Of a stretch of 64,000 nt of DNA, positions 27,210 through 35,712 are shown piece by piece. The notes beneath the pieces are model-generated. The model was not told the origin of the DNA and did not search any database. It was given only the letters and a program-made list of their open reading frames with translations. The translations under genes and the position numbers were made by a program. The stretch is taken from the NCBI GenBank assembly GCA_031261715.1, contig JAISJB010000001.1, positions 124,001-188,000 of the forward strand, written 5' to 3'. The stretch's first letter is position 1, and each line of letters begins with the position of its first letter. The stretch comes from Endomicrobium sp. (GTDB lineage Bacteria > Elusimicrobiota > Endomicrobiia > Endomicrobiales > Endomicrobiaceae).

Positions 27210-27955
27210 TTCTTTATTACTGTTCCTTTTAGTTTTCGTATTCCACTTTTATTGCCAATAATCCATACTTCTTCAACCCCTTTTTTTACAGATTGAACAC
27301 AACTTCTTACTTTTGGTATCATTCCTTTTTTAATAATTTTATCATTAATTAATTTATTTATTCTTTTAGTATGAAGTGTTTGAATTATTTTTCCTGATTG
27401 ATCAACTACTCCATCAACATCAGTTAAATACACTAATTTTTTAGCCTGAAATGATATTGCTAAAAAAGCCGCTAATGTATCTGCATTAACATTTAATACA
27501 CATCCACTACTGTTATTTGCAATTGAAGCTATAACAGGAATAAAATGGTTGTTTATTAATATTTCTATTAATTCTTTATTACATGTTTTTGGCATTCCAA
27601 CATAACCTAGTTTTTTTATTTGCCTACAAATTACACTATTCCCATCTTTACCAGACATACCAACAGCTTTAATACCACGTTGTAATAAATCTGTAGTTAA
27701 ATCTCTATTAACTTTACCACTTAAAGCCATTTCAACAATACTTATTGTATCTTTGTCTGTATATCTTAATCCATTGACAAATTGACTTTTTAACGAGAAA
27801 GTATTTAGCAAATTAGTAATTTCAAGGCCACCACCATGTACTAAGATAATATTCTGTTCCTTAGAAACATAAGATATTTCTTTGATAAATTTTTTTCTAG
27901 TATATAAATCATTAACTACACTACCTCCAAATTTAACAACTATTAATGATCTCAT
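27206..27955 (-). CDS. argB: Acetylglutamate kinase
   Basis: Phosphorylates N-acetylglutamate, second step of the arginine pathway. 249 aa, the compact form (arginine-sensitive versions are ~290-300 aa with an N-terminal helix). VKFGGSVVND (phosphate loop), LVHGGGLEI (substrate loop), LNVNADTLAAFLA, YLTDVDGVVD and the terminal KKGMIPKVRSC are all conserved. The lack of the N-terminal extension suggests it is not arginine-inhibited; that is inference. Confidence 0.94.
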   Translation of the reverse strand: MRSLIVVKFGGSVVNDLYTRKKFIKEISYVSKEQNIILVHGGGLEITNLLNTFSLKSQFVNGLRYTDKDTISIVEMALSGKVNRDLTTDLLQRGIKAVGMSGKDGNSVICRQIKKLGYVGMPKTCNKELIEILINNHFIPVIASIANNSSGCVLNVNADTLAAFLAISFQAKKLVYLTDVDGVVDQSGKIIQTLHTKRINKLINDKIIKKGMIPKVRSCVQSVKKGVEEVWIIGNKSGIRKLKGTVIKK

Positions 27956-27970
27956 TGTTATGACCCTCTT

Positions 27971-28690
27971 TTATTTACTTTTTGAATATTTACATTTAGA
28001 TTGTAACCCACAAAAATTGCATTTTTTGATATTAGGAACAAAATGTTCAGTATTAACATTTTCTGCGATTTCTAAAGATAATTTAACAGCTTTGTAAATA
28101 GAATTATCTGTTCTACTAGTATAAATTTTTATATTTTTAGATAAAAAATATATTGCTATCCTCTTAGGGTTTAGATTTAAAACATTCTTACATGCATATG
28201 CATACAAACTCAACTGCAAATCATCATCCACTTTGCTTTGACTCCATATATTCATATGAGTTTTATAATCTATAATTTCGTATATATTATTTTTATATTC
28301 ATCAATTCTATCAATAATACCAACAAATTTATATTTACCTATGTTAGAAGTAAATTGTTTTTCAACGAACAACACTTTTGAAGTAGAACGACAAAAAGAT
28401 TTATAGTAGTACTTAAGTATTGTCTTGCCACGTATGTAATACTCAAATATTTGTTGAGGTTCAATAAATCCATCATTTGTCCATATATTATTATATAACT
28501 CTATTATTTTGTCATAAGATTTTTTCTGTTGACTATGAAATTGCTCAAGAGTTTTATGAATAATATGCCCAAATGTTATATCAGCGTTAAGCGGTATATG
28601 AACATTGTCTAAATAGATTAGCTTATATTTATAAGGACAAAACAAATATGTATTAATCCTTGAATAACTTATTCTAAAATCTTGATTCAT
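27971..28690 (-). CDS. Stand-alone PD-(D/E)XK nuclease with Fe-S-type cysteines (RecB/AddB/Cas4-like)
   Basis: 239 aa, related to the RecB nuclease family (PDDEXK_1). The active site is visible: a His in FGHIIHKTLEQFH, GIIDRIDEY, and IYEIIDYKTH (the D...(D)xK part), then QLSLYAYA, the RecB 'QxxxY' motif. Four cysteines fit the [4Fe-4S] pattern of AddB and Cas4: one early (FCPYKYKL, ~residue 18) and three near the end (CNFCGLQSKC). There is no helicase attached and no CRISPR gene nearby. Role is inferred as DNA repair or recombination; exact function unknown. Lies between rsmD and argB on the same strand. Confidence 0.82.
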   Translation of the reverse strand: MNQDFRISYSRINTYLFCPYKYKLIYLDNVHIPLNADITFGHIIHKTLEQFHSQQKKSYDKIIELYNNIWTNDGFIEPQQIFEYYIRGKTILKYYYKSFCRSTSKVLFVEKQFTSNIGKYKFVGIIDRIDEYKNNIYEIIDYKTHMNIWSQSKVDDDLQLSLYAYACKNVLNLNPKRIAIYFLSKNIKIYTSRTDNSIYKAVKLSLEIAENVNTEHFVPNIKKCNFCGLQSKCKYSKSK

Positions 28691-28700
28691 TTTAAATTAA

Positions 28701-29255
28701 TTACTTGACTCTATAAAAAATTATAGCAGTATCTCCATATTGTAACATTTTAATACGTATAAGATCTTGAATATTATTAACAACTTCTTTTATATATCTT
28801 TTTGATATAATTAAAGAACTTTTTTTTACAATTTTGTATTGTAATATATTTCTTAAAGTTATATATGTAAAATTACCATTGTATGGTGGATCAAGAAAAA
28901 TGATATCAAACTTATTATTTTTTAAAATTTGAAAATTGTTTAATAAATCACATCTTATAATACTTGATTGAGCGCTAAAATTTAAAGTATTAATATTACG
29001 TTTAATATATTTAATAAGTTTATAGTTTAATTCTACAAATGTAACATGTTTTGCAGAACATGACAACGCTTCTAGTCCAACTGTTCCAATACCAGCAAAT
29101 AGATCAACAAAGTTAGATTCTTGAACTATACCTTTAATTATATCAAAAAGAGATTTTTTTACTCTAGCTAAAATAGGTCTTGTATTAGATTCACTCCTAG
29201 ATATTGTTTTTAAGTAACGTCCTTTCATTAAACCTTTAATTATCTTGATAGACAA
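28701..29255 (-). CDS. rsmD: 16S rRNA (guanine966-N2)-methyltransferase
   Basis: SAM-dependent methylation of 16S rRNA guanine 966. 184 aa, family-typical. RPILARVKKSLFDII (the 'RPT-dRvrEalFnil' N-terminal motif), SAM loop FVDLFAGIGTVGLEALS, and the catalytic DPPYNG are present. Follows tRNA-Ala by 27 nt and precedes the nuclease gene by 10 nt. In some bacteria rsmD is followed by coaD; that gene is not here. Confidence 0.93.
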   Translation of the reverse strand: MSIKIIKGLMKGRYLKTISRSESNTRPILARVKKSLFDIIKGIVQESNFVDLFAGIGTVGLEALSCSAKHVTFVELNYKLIKYIKRNINTLNFSAQSSIIRCDLLNNFQILKNNKFDIIFLDPPYNGNFTYITLRNILQYKIVKKSSLIISKRYIKEVVNNIQDLIRIKMLQYGDTAIIFYRVK

Positions 29256-29282
29256 CTTTATATTTCCTAATGTGCCAAAATT

Positions 29283-29356
29283 TGGAGCTAAGGGGATTTG
29301 AACCCCTCACCTCTTGCATGCCATGCAAGTGCTCTTCCAAAATGAGCTATAGCCCC
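29283..29356 (-). tRNA. tRNA-Ala (anticodon GGC)
   Basis: Acceptor GGGGCTA/TAGCTCC (one G-T pair), D arm GCTC...GAGC, anticodon stem CTTGC/GCAAG with loop ATGGCAT (anticodon GGC), T arm AGGGG-TTCAAAT-CCCCT, discriminator A. The G-U pair in the acceptor here is at the third position, so the tRNA-Ala identity pair G3-U70 is present. CCA not encoded. Lies 13 nt from the uhpC-like gene's stop on the same strand. Confidence 0.97.
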
Positions 29357-29369
29357 TTTCTTATTTGCT

Positions 29370-30713
29370 TTACTTATAATTTCCCTTTATCATTCCTTGT
29401 TTTTCTTTTTTCCAAGTAAAGGCAATTAAAATCATAGATAATATACAACAAAAATAACATGTTATAAATATACCATTCCAGCTATGTTTCTCTAAAATTT
29501 TACCTAATAACCCAGTCAAAATAGCTCCAAAATATCCAAACATTCCAGTAAAACCACAAGCAGCAGAAATAGATTCTTGTGCTGTTACACGTGATACATA
29601 TAATCCTCCTATAATAGTTTGAGGCCCTGCTACACAAAAACCAACTAATGCAAAAAATAAACCTATAATAAAAGGAGATGTAGTAGCATATGTATATTTT
29701 TGCATACCCCATAATCCAAATATTAAACCGATTAGATATATAATAATAACTGGAGCACAGCGTCCTTTAAAAAATTTTTCTGAACACCATCCAGATAATA
29801 ATCCTCCAAAACTACCTACCAAAGGCATAAATGTCAATAAAAAAGCTGCAGTATGATTTGCAATGCCTCGCTGTGACATAAACAGCGTGCCCCAATTAAG
29901 AGGAAACCAGCGTATAAAATATATAAATATATAACTTATTGATAATATCCATATATAAAAATTACAAAAAACATATTTTTTCAAAATTTCAAAATGTGAC
30001 ATATTTGTTTTGTTTTTTATCACTGGAGGGTCGTTACGATAAATATCAATAGGTGGTAAGCCAACAGAGGCTGGTTTGTCTGTCAGAACAAGTAATAAAA
30101 TTATTACTGTAAATAAGCCAAGTATACCAGGTAAATAGAATGCTGCACGCCAACTACCATACTTAATAGATAGTGCAACCAAGACTCCTATTAGTGAAGA
30201 CCCAATTGTATGAGATGTTGACCATAAACTCCATTTTGTTGCTCTTTCAGTTGGTGAAAACCAATAAACCAATCCTTTTGCTGCTGGTGGATAACCCATT
30301 GATTGGAATATTCCATTAACACCCCATAGTAATGCTAACAGTGAAACTGATGGAACAAATCCAAATACCAAATTTATTATGGAGGAGCCTAATAAACCAA
30401 CAGACATAAAAGCTCTTATATTACATTTATCAGCTAAGACTCCACTAACAAATTTACCAATTCCATATGTAATAAACAATGCCATTGTAATATATCCAAA
30501 TTTAGAGGCTGTAATATGATAAGTTTCCATCATAGATGGAGTAGCATAATTAATATTAGTACGTGTAAAGTAATAAATTACATAAGCAAAATACATACCA
30601 CAAAACATTCTTATGCGCCAAGATTTATATTTTTTTTTAAGTTCTTCGTCATTTTTAAAAAGTACTTCACGGTTTGGAAGTGGTTTCATCCAATTAACAA
30701 ATTTTTTTAACAT
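29370..30713 (-). CDS. uhpC: Organophosphate:phosphate antiporter (UhpC/UhpT/GlpT family)
   Basis: Twelve-helix MFS transporter that exchanges sugar-phosphate or glycerol-phosphate for inorganic phosphate. 447 aa from the ATG at 30713; an upstream ATG at 30731 is part of its GGAGG site. The N-terminal loop WRIRMFCGMYFAYVIYYFTR with conserved Arg, the signature NGIFQSMGYPPAAKGLVYWFSPTERATKWSLW (seen as GIFQSMGYPP and PTERATKWS), and the central loop fit the OPA family; within it the sequence is nearest UhpC/UhpT. Exact substrate (glucose-6-phosphate or other) cannot be told. This is the clearest hint that the cell lives inside a host supplying phosphorylated sugars. Codon use is somewhat less AT-rich than its neighbours. 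Confidence 0.9.
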   Translation of the reverse strand: MLKKFVNWMKPLPNREVLFKNDEELKKKYKSWRIRMFCGMYFAYVIYYFTRTNINYATPSMMETYHITASKFGYITMALFITYGIGKFVSGVLADKCNIRAFMSVGLLGSSIINLVFGFVPSVSLLALLWGVNGIFQSMGYPPAAKGLVYWFSPTERATKWSLWSTSHTIGSSLIGVLVALSIKYGSWRAAFYLPGILGLFTVIILLLVLTDKPASVGLPPIDIYRNDPPVIKNKTNMSHFEILKKYVFCNFYIWILSISYIFIYFIRWFPLNWGTLFMSQRGIANHTAAFLLTFMPLVGSFGGLLSGWCSEKFFKGRCAPVIIIYLIGLIFGLWGMQKYTYATTSPFIIGLFFALVGFCVAGPQTIIGGLYVSRVTAQESISAACGFTGMFGYFGAILTGLLGKILEKHSWNGIFITCYFCCILSMILIAFTWKKEKQGMIKGNYK

Positions 30714-30753
30714 TTTTATATTGTCCTCCATTATTTTACTGCATTAATTTGAT

Positions 30754-32343
30754 TTATTTGCCTTTTGTGTTTAGAATAGAATTTAGTAATCCTATAAATA
30801 TAGGGTGTGCTTGAGTTATCCGTGAAGCAAATTCTGGATGAAATTGAACCCCAATAAAAAATTTATGATTTGTCATTTCAATTATTTCAGGTAGTATATT
30901 ATTATGATATGCACTTACTATAAGCCCCTTTTTCTCTAAGAGATTTATAAATGCAGGATTCATTTCATATCTATGCCTATGTCTCTCAATTATTGTTCCA
31001 GTATTGTACAAAGAATAGGCTAATGTATGTTTCTTGATTATAGCCTTATAACTTCCTAACCTCATAGTTCCACCTCGATATGTAATATTTTTTTGATCAT
31101 CAAGAATTTTAACTACAGGATACTTTGTATTTTTATCAAATTCTGTAGAATTAGCTTCGTATAAATTTGCTACATTTCTTGAAATCTCTATGATGCTACA
31201 TTGCATTCCTAAACATATCCCAAGAAATGGAATGTTATTTTTTCTTGCAAAAGTTATTGCCTTGAGTTTACCATTTAATCCTCTATATCCAAAACCTCCA
31301 GGAACAATAATTCCATCACAATATATTAATGTGTCAATTAACTTGTTGTCTTCATCTGCATTGCAATATAATATATTTATATCTATTTGTAAGCTCATTG
31401 CTGCAATATGTAAAGATTCATCAATAGACTTATAAGCATCTTTGCATCCAGCATATTTACCTACAATAGCAATTTTAAATTTTGGCTTATGAAGTATGTT
31501 ACTATTATTAATTTGATTGAACCATGTCGTTGTAAATTTCTTTTTTGGTTTAATATGTAATTGATTTATTAGCAATAAATCAACTTTCTGAAGATAAAAT
31601 TTTTCTGGTAATAGATAAATTGATGCTATATCCAATGCTTCAATTACAGCATTTTCATGTACGTTACAAAAAAGAGATATCTTTCTTCTTAATAATTTAT
31701 TGAGCTGATGTTCTGTTCTACAAATAATCATGTCTGGTATAATTCCAATTTCTCTTAATTTATTTACAGAATGTTGTGTAGGTTTAGTTTTTAATTCTTC
31801 AGCACTTTTAATATAAGGTATAAGTGTAACATGAATATGAAAAACATCATGTGGACTTTTTTCCAATCTAAACTGTCTTACAGCTTCAAGAAAAGGTAAA
31901 CTCTCAATATCGCCAACTGTTCCTCCAATTTCTATGATATATATATCATATTTGTCCTTAAAAGATACAAATCGTTTTTTTATTTCATTTGTTACATGGG
32001 GAATGACTTGAACAGTAGCTCCATTATAACATCCTTGTCTTTCTTTATTAATTACAGTTTTATAAATATCTCCTGCAGTATTAGTATTAGCTTTAGTAGT
32101 ATAAATATTTAAGAATCTTTCATACGTGCCTAAATCTAAATCTGCTTCAGAGCCATCTTCAGTAACAAAAATTTCACCATGTTGATAAGGATTCATAGTG
32201 CCTGGATCAATATTAATGTAAGGATCAAATTTTATAATATTAACAGTTAACCCATGTAATTGTAAAAGTTTACCAATGCTAGCTCCTGAAATACCTTTCC
32301 CTAAAGAACTCACAACTCCGCCAGTTATAAATATATATTTCAT
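30754..32343 (-). CDS. pyrG: CTP synthase
   Basis: Aminates UTP to CTP with glutamine. 529 aa. Synthetase domain: FITGGVVSSLGKGISGASIG, DPYINIDPGTMNPYQHGEIFVTEDGSEADLDLG (as IDPGTMNP, QHGEIFVTEDG), EIGGTVGDIES, CRTEHQLNK. Glutaminase domain: VPGGFGYRG, LGICLGMQC with the nucleophile Cys, and the His/Glu of GVQFHPEFASR. The start codon uses the last base of the purF stop (TAATG), so the two are translationally coupled. Confidence 0.97.
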   Translation of the reverse strand: MKYIFITGGVVSSLGKGISGASIGKLLQLHGLTVNIIKFDPYINIDPGTMNPYQHGEIFVTEDGSEADLDLGTYERFLNIYTTKANTNTAGDIYKTVINKERQGCYNGATVQVIPHVTNEIKKRFVSFKDKYDIYIIEIGGTVGDIESLPFLEAVRQFRLEKSPHDVFHIHVTLIPYIKSAEELKTKPTQHSVNKLREIGIIPDMIICRTEHQLNKLLRRKISLFCNVHENAVIEALDIASIYLLPEKFYLQKVDLLLINQLHIKPKKKFTTTWFNQINNSNILHKPKFKIAIVGKYAGCKDAYKSIDESLHIAAMSLQIDINILYCNADEDNKLIDTLIYCDGIIVPGGFGYRGLNGKLKAITFARKNNIPFLGICLGMQCSIIEISRNVANLYEANSTEFDKNTKYPVVKILDDQKNITYRGGTMRLGSYKAIIKKHTLAYSLYNTGTIIERHRHRYEMNPAFINLLEKKGLIVSAYHNNILPEIIEMTNHKFFIGVQFHPEFASRITQAHPIFIGLLNSILNTKGK

Positions 32344-33737
32344 TATTTTACTTGCTCTTTTAATACTATTATATCTTTTTCAAATTTTGTTGGATATATT
32401 CCAGTAAAGCAAGCACTACAAAAAGTTTGCTTATTATTAGTTTTTAATGAACAAGCATTAATTAAATTGTCTAAACTTAAAAAAGTTAAACTAGTTACAT
32501 TTAAATATTGTTGAATTTCTTTAATTGAATACATAGCAGCTATTAAGTGTTGCTTTTGCGGAGTATCAATACCATAGTAACAAGAACTAATTATAGGTGG
32601 ACATGATAAAGCAAAATGTATATTGTGAGCACCTGAATCTTTTAAAATCCTTATTAATATTTTAGAAGTAGTCCCCCTAACTATTGAATCATCAATAAGT
32701 ACAATATCTTTACCACTTACTACTTCTTTTATCGGACGTAATTTTAATCTTGCTGTCATAGATCTTAAATGCTGTGACGGTTTTATAAAAGAGCGACCAA
32801 CATAATGATTTCTTATAAATCCATTTTCAAAAAGTATTTTAGATTCCCTTGCAAATCCTAAAGCTGCAAAATAGCCAGTATCAGGAACTGGCATAACAAT
32901 ATCAGCTTGTATATTTTTCATTTGCTTGGCTAAGTATGTACCCATTTTTACTCTAGCTTCTTTGATTGTTTGTCCAAACATTATACTATCAGGTCTAGAA
33001 AAATACACTTGTTCAAATATGCATGCATTTTGTTTTTTTGATTTTGCATAAATAAACGAATCCATAATGTGTCCATCTTTTATAATTATAATTTCACCTG
33101 GAGCTATATCGCGTATATATTTGCCTCCAAGAACTTCAATAGCAGAAGTTTCTGAGGCCAATATAAAAGATTTTGCTATTTTGCCTAAAACTAAAGGCCT
33201 GAATCCATTTAAGTCTTTTACACCTATCAGAATGTTATTTTTCAATATAACTAGTGAAAAAGCCCCGTGAAGTTTCCTAACAGATTTTGAAATAATAGTT
33301 TTTAAATTGCCTTTTGTCATTGCTATTAAATGTAATAGAATTTCTGTATCTGATGTATGATTAAAGATTGCTCCTTTATTTAAAAGCTTTTTTCTTATTT
33401 CAAGAAAATTAGTGATATTACCATTATGTGCTACAGCAATGTCCCCATGAATACAATTAATTTGAAAAGGTTGTGCATTTATTAAAGAACTTTTGTCAGA
33501 TGTAGTATAACGTACATGTCCTATTGCTGCTTTTCCAGGTAAAGCACTACACAGTATTTCTTCACTAAATATTCTAGAAACTAATCCCATAGCTGTAAAT
33601 GTTTTCATTGTATTTTTTTGGCCATTATTAACTGTAATGCCAGCAGATTCTTCTCCCCTGTGTTGTAATGTAAGTAGTCCAGCTGCGACTAGAACAGAAG
33701 CTTTATTATTATTTTCAATACCTATTATTCCACACAT
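32343..33737 (-). CDS. purF: Amidophosphoribosyltransferase
   Basis: First committed step of purine synthesis: PRPP plus glutamine gives phosphoribosylamine. I start it at the ATG at 33737 so that Cys is residue 2 and becomes the N-terminal nucleophile (MCGIIGI); the earlier ATG (33755) encloses its ribosome site AAAAGGA. 464 aa. HRGEESAGI, PRPP motif DIVLIDDSIVRGTT. Four cysteines at NACIFEQVYF, SSCYYGID and FCSACFTG match the [4Fe-4S] ligands of the Bacillus-type enzyme (oxygen-sensitive). No propeptide is needed in this form. Followed by pyrG with a 1-nt overlap. Confidence 0.96.
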   Translation of the reverse strand: MCGIIGIENNNKASVLVAAGLLTLQHRGEESAGITVNNGQKNTMKTFTAMGLVSRIFSEEILCSALPGKAAIGHVRYTTSDKSSLINAQPFQINCIHGDIAVAHNGNITNFLEIRKKLLNKGAIFNHTSDTEILLHLIAMTKGNLKTIISKSVRKLHGAFSLVILKNNILIGVKDLNGFRPLVLGKIAKSFILASETSAIEVLGGKYIRDIAPGEIIIIKDGHIMDSFIYAKSKKQNACIFEQVYFSRPDSIMFGQTIKEARVKMGTYLAKQMKNIQADIVMPVPDTGYFAALGFARESKILFENGFIRNHYVGRSFIKPSQHLRSMTARLKLRPIKEVVSGKDIVLIDDSIVRGTTSKILIRILKDSGAHNIHFALSCPPIISSCYYGIDTPQKQHLIAAMYSIKEIQQYLNVTSLTFLSLDNLINACSLKTNNKQTFCSACFTGIYPTKFEKDIIVLKEQVK

Positions 33738-33791
33738 TAAATATCCTTTTAACAAATATTGTTAATATAATTATAATACATTTCTTACTAA

Positions 33792-35693
33792 TTATAATAT
33801 TTTTTCTATTAAATTAAGCCATTCTTGACTGCTACTATCAGATGCCATCCTCCAATCTGCTCGCGGTGAAAGTGATAAATTTGTTATTTTTAATCCATCG
33901 GGAAGACAATTTCTTTTAAATTGATTAGCAAAAAAGCGTTTTATAAATATTTTTAAGTATTTTAATATCTTATCTTTGCTATATTTACCTTTAAAAGCTT
34001 TATAAGCAAGCATAAGTGTTTTATCCGAAGTCTGACCAAAACGCACTATATAATATAAGAAAAAATCATGCAATTCATAAGGCCCTATTATTTGTTCTGT
34101 TCTTTGTTGACTTTGTTTTATATTAAACGTTGTTGGAATTAATTCTGGGCTACTATCCGCATATAATATAGATAGTAAAACATTTTGATATTCTTTTAAT
34201 CTTTTAGATTCATAATTAACCAAATATCTAATTAAAGTTTTAGGTACTGAAGCATTTATAGCATACATTGACATATGATCACCATTGTATGTATTCCATC
34301 CAAGAGCATTTTCTGATAAATTGCCTGTTCCTAGTACCATACCATGTTCAGCATTAGCTATATCCATCAAAATTTGTGTTCTTTCACGAGCTTGTGCATT
34401 TTCATAAGTATTATTCAATTTTCCATTATGATTAATATCTCTTAAATGGTTATCTACAGCTTTACAAATATTAATATTTCTTATTTTAATTCCAGTTACA
34501 TCAACTAAATTTGACACATTTTCTTGTGATTTAATACTAGTACCTGGGCCTGGCATAGTAATTGCTATAATTCTTTTTTTATCTCTATGTAATATTTTAT
34601 AACTTCTTAAAGTTACAAGAAGAGCTAAACATGAATCAATGCCACCAGATAATCCTATTACAACATCTAGATTGGTAATTTTCAGTTTTTCTACAAGTGC
34701 TCTTGATTGCATTTGTAATATAGATTCTGCATAATTTGGTATACATTTTTTAATAAATGGATATGGCGAAATATAACGTTGAATATTAACATCTTGTATA
34801 TTTAAATTAAAGTCTACAATATGATATTTAGACGAGTCAACGTTAAAAACATTGACTCTGCGACGTTCATAAGCTAGTTTATCTACATCGATTTCATACG
34901 TAATAATATCCCTACTAACCTTAAACATTTTACTTTCTTTTAAAATATTTCCATTCTCTACTATAACTTTATATCCAGAAAAAATCATATCACTTACAGA
35001 TTCGCTACATCCAGCAGATGCATAAATATATCCTGATATTAAGCGTTTACTTTGTGCCATAATTAGAATTTTCCTATATTTACTTTTTCCAATTAATTCA
35101 TTAGAGGCAGATAGATTTACAATAATAGAAGCCCCAGCTTTTGCATGACAGTTAGAAGGGGGATTAATAACAAACATATCTTCACATATTTCAGCAGCAA
35201 CTTGTATCTTTGGATTTGTATTAGCTCTAAAAAGTATATTAGTTCCAAAGTATACTTTTTGGTTGCATAATGTAATGAATCCACATATATTTTTACCAGA
35301 TGCAAAATATCTAGATTCATAAAATTCAGAATATGATGGTATAAAAGTTTTTGGTATGATACCTAATATTTTTCCATTTTGTAGAGCTATAGCACAAGAA
35401 TATAATTTATGTTCATTATATATTGGTGCCCCAATAAAAATCAGTATATTTGTATTAATCGTATATTTCAAAATTTTTGATATTGAATTATATACTGATT
35501 GTATTAAGACTTCTGATAAAAATAGTTCACCACATGTATAACCAGTTAAACATAATTCAGGAAAAACTAAAAGTTCAATTTTGTTCTTATAAGATAATTC
35601 AATTATTTTCAATATTTCGTTAGTATTATCAGTAGTATTAGCTATTCTTATTTTGTGTGTTGCAGCTGCCACTCTTATAAATCCATATTTCAT
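33792..35693 (-). CDS. nadE: Glutamine-dependent NAD(+) synthetase
   Basis: Last step of NAD synthesis. 633 aa, two domains. The N-terminal nitrilase-like glutaminase (about 1-270) has the catalytic Glu (FPELCLTGYTC), a Lys region (PKTFIPSYSEFYE) and Cys in AAEICEDMF. The C-terminal synthetase has the PP-loop VIGLSGGIDSCLALLV, TMPGPGTS (as in the long NadE type), TGNLSENALGWNTYNGD and SPELIP. Glutaminase and synthetase motifs are complete. Lies 20 nt downstream of carB. Confidence 0.96.
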   Translation of the reverse strand: MKYGFIRVAAATHKIRIANTTDNTNEILKIIELSYKNKIELLVFPELCLTGYTCGELFLSEVLIQSVYNSISKILKYTINTNILIFIGAPIYNEHKLYSCAIALQNGKILGIIPKTFIPSYSEFYESRYFASGKNICGFITLCNQKVYFGTNILFRANTNPKIQVAAEICEDMFVINPPSNCHAKAGASIIVNLSASNELIGKSKYRKILIMAQSKRLISGYIYASAGCSESVSDMIFSGYKVIVENGNILKESKMFKVSRDIITYEIDVDKLAYERRRVNVFNVDSSKYHIVDFNLNIQDVNIQRYISPYPFIKKCIPNYAESILQMQSRALVEKLKITNLDVVIGLSGGIDSCLALLVTLRSYKILHRDKKRIIAITMPGPGTSIKSQENVSNLVDVTGIKIRNINICKAVDNHLRDINHNGKLNNTYENAQARERTQILMDIANAEHGMVLGTGNLSENALGWNTYNGDHMSMYAINASVPKTLIRYLVNYESKRLKEYQNVLLSILYADSSPELIPTTFNIKQSQQRTEQIIGPYELHDFFLYYIVRFGQTSDKTLMLAYKAFKGKYSKDKILKYLKIFIKRFFANQFKRNCLPDGLKITNLSLSPRADWRMASDSSSQEWLNLIEKIL

Positions 35694-35712
35694 TGTTTAA
35701 TCTCATTAATAC

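Noticed and set aside
27971-28690. Cas4 of a CRISPR-Cas system
   Set aside because: No repeats, cas1, cas2 or effector genes in the window; RecB-family nucleases with Fe-S cysteines occur widely outside CRISPR.
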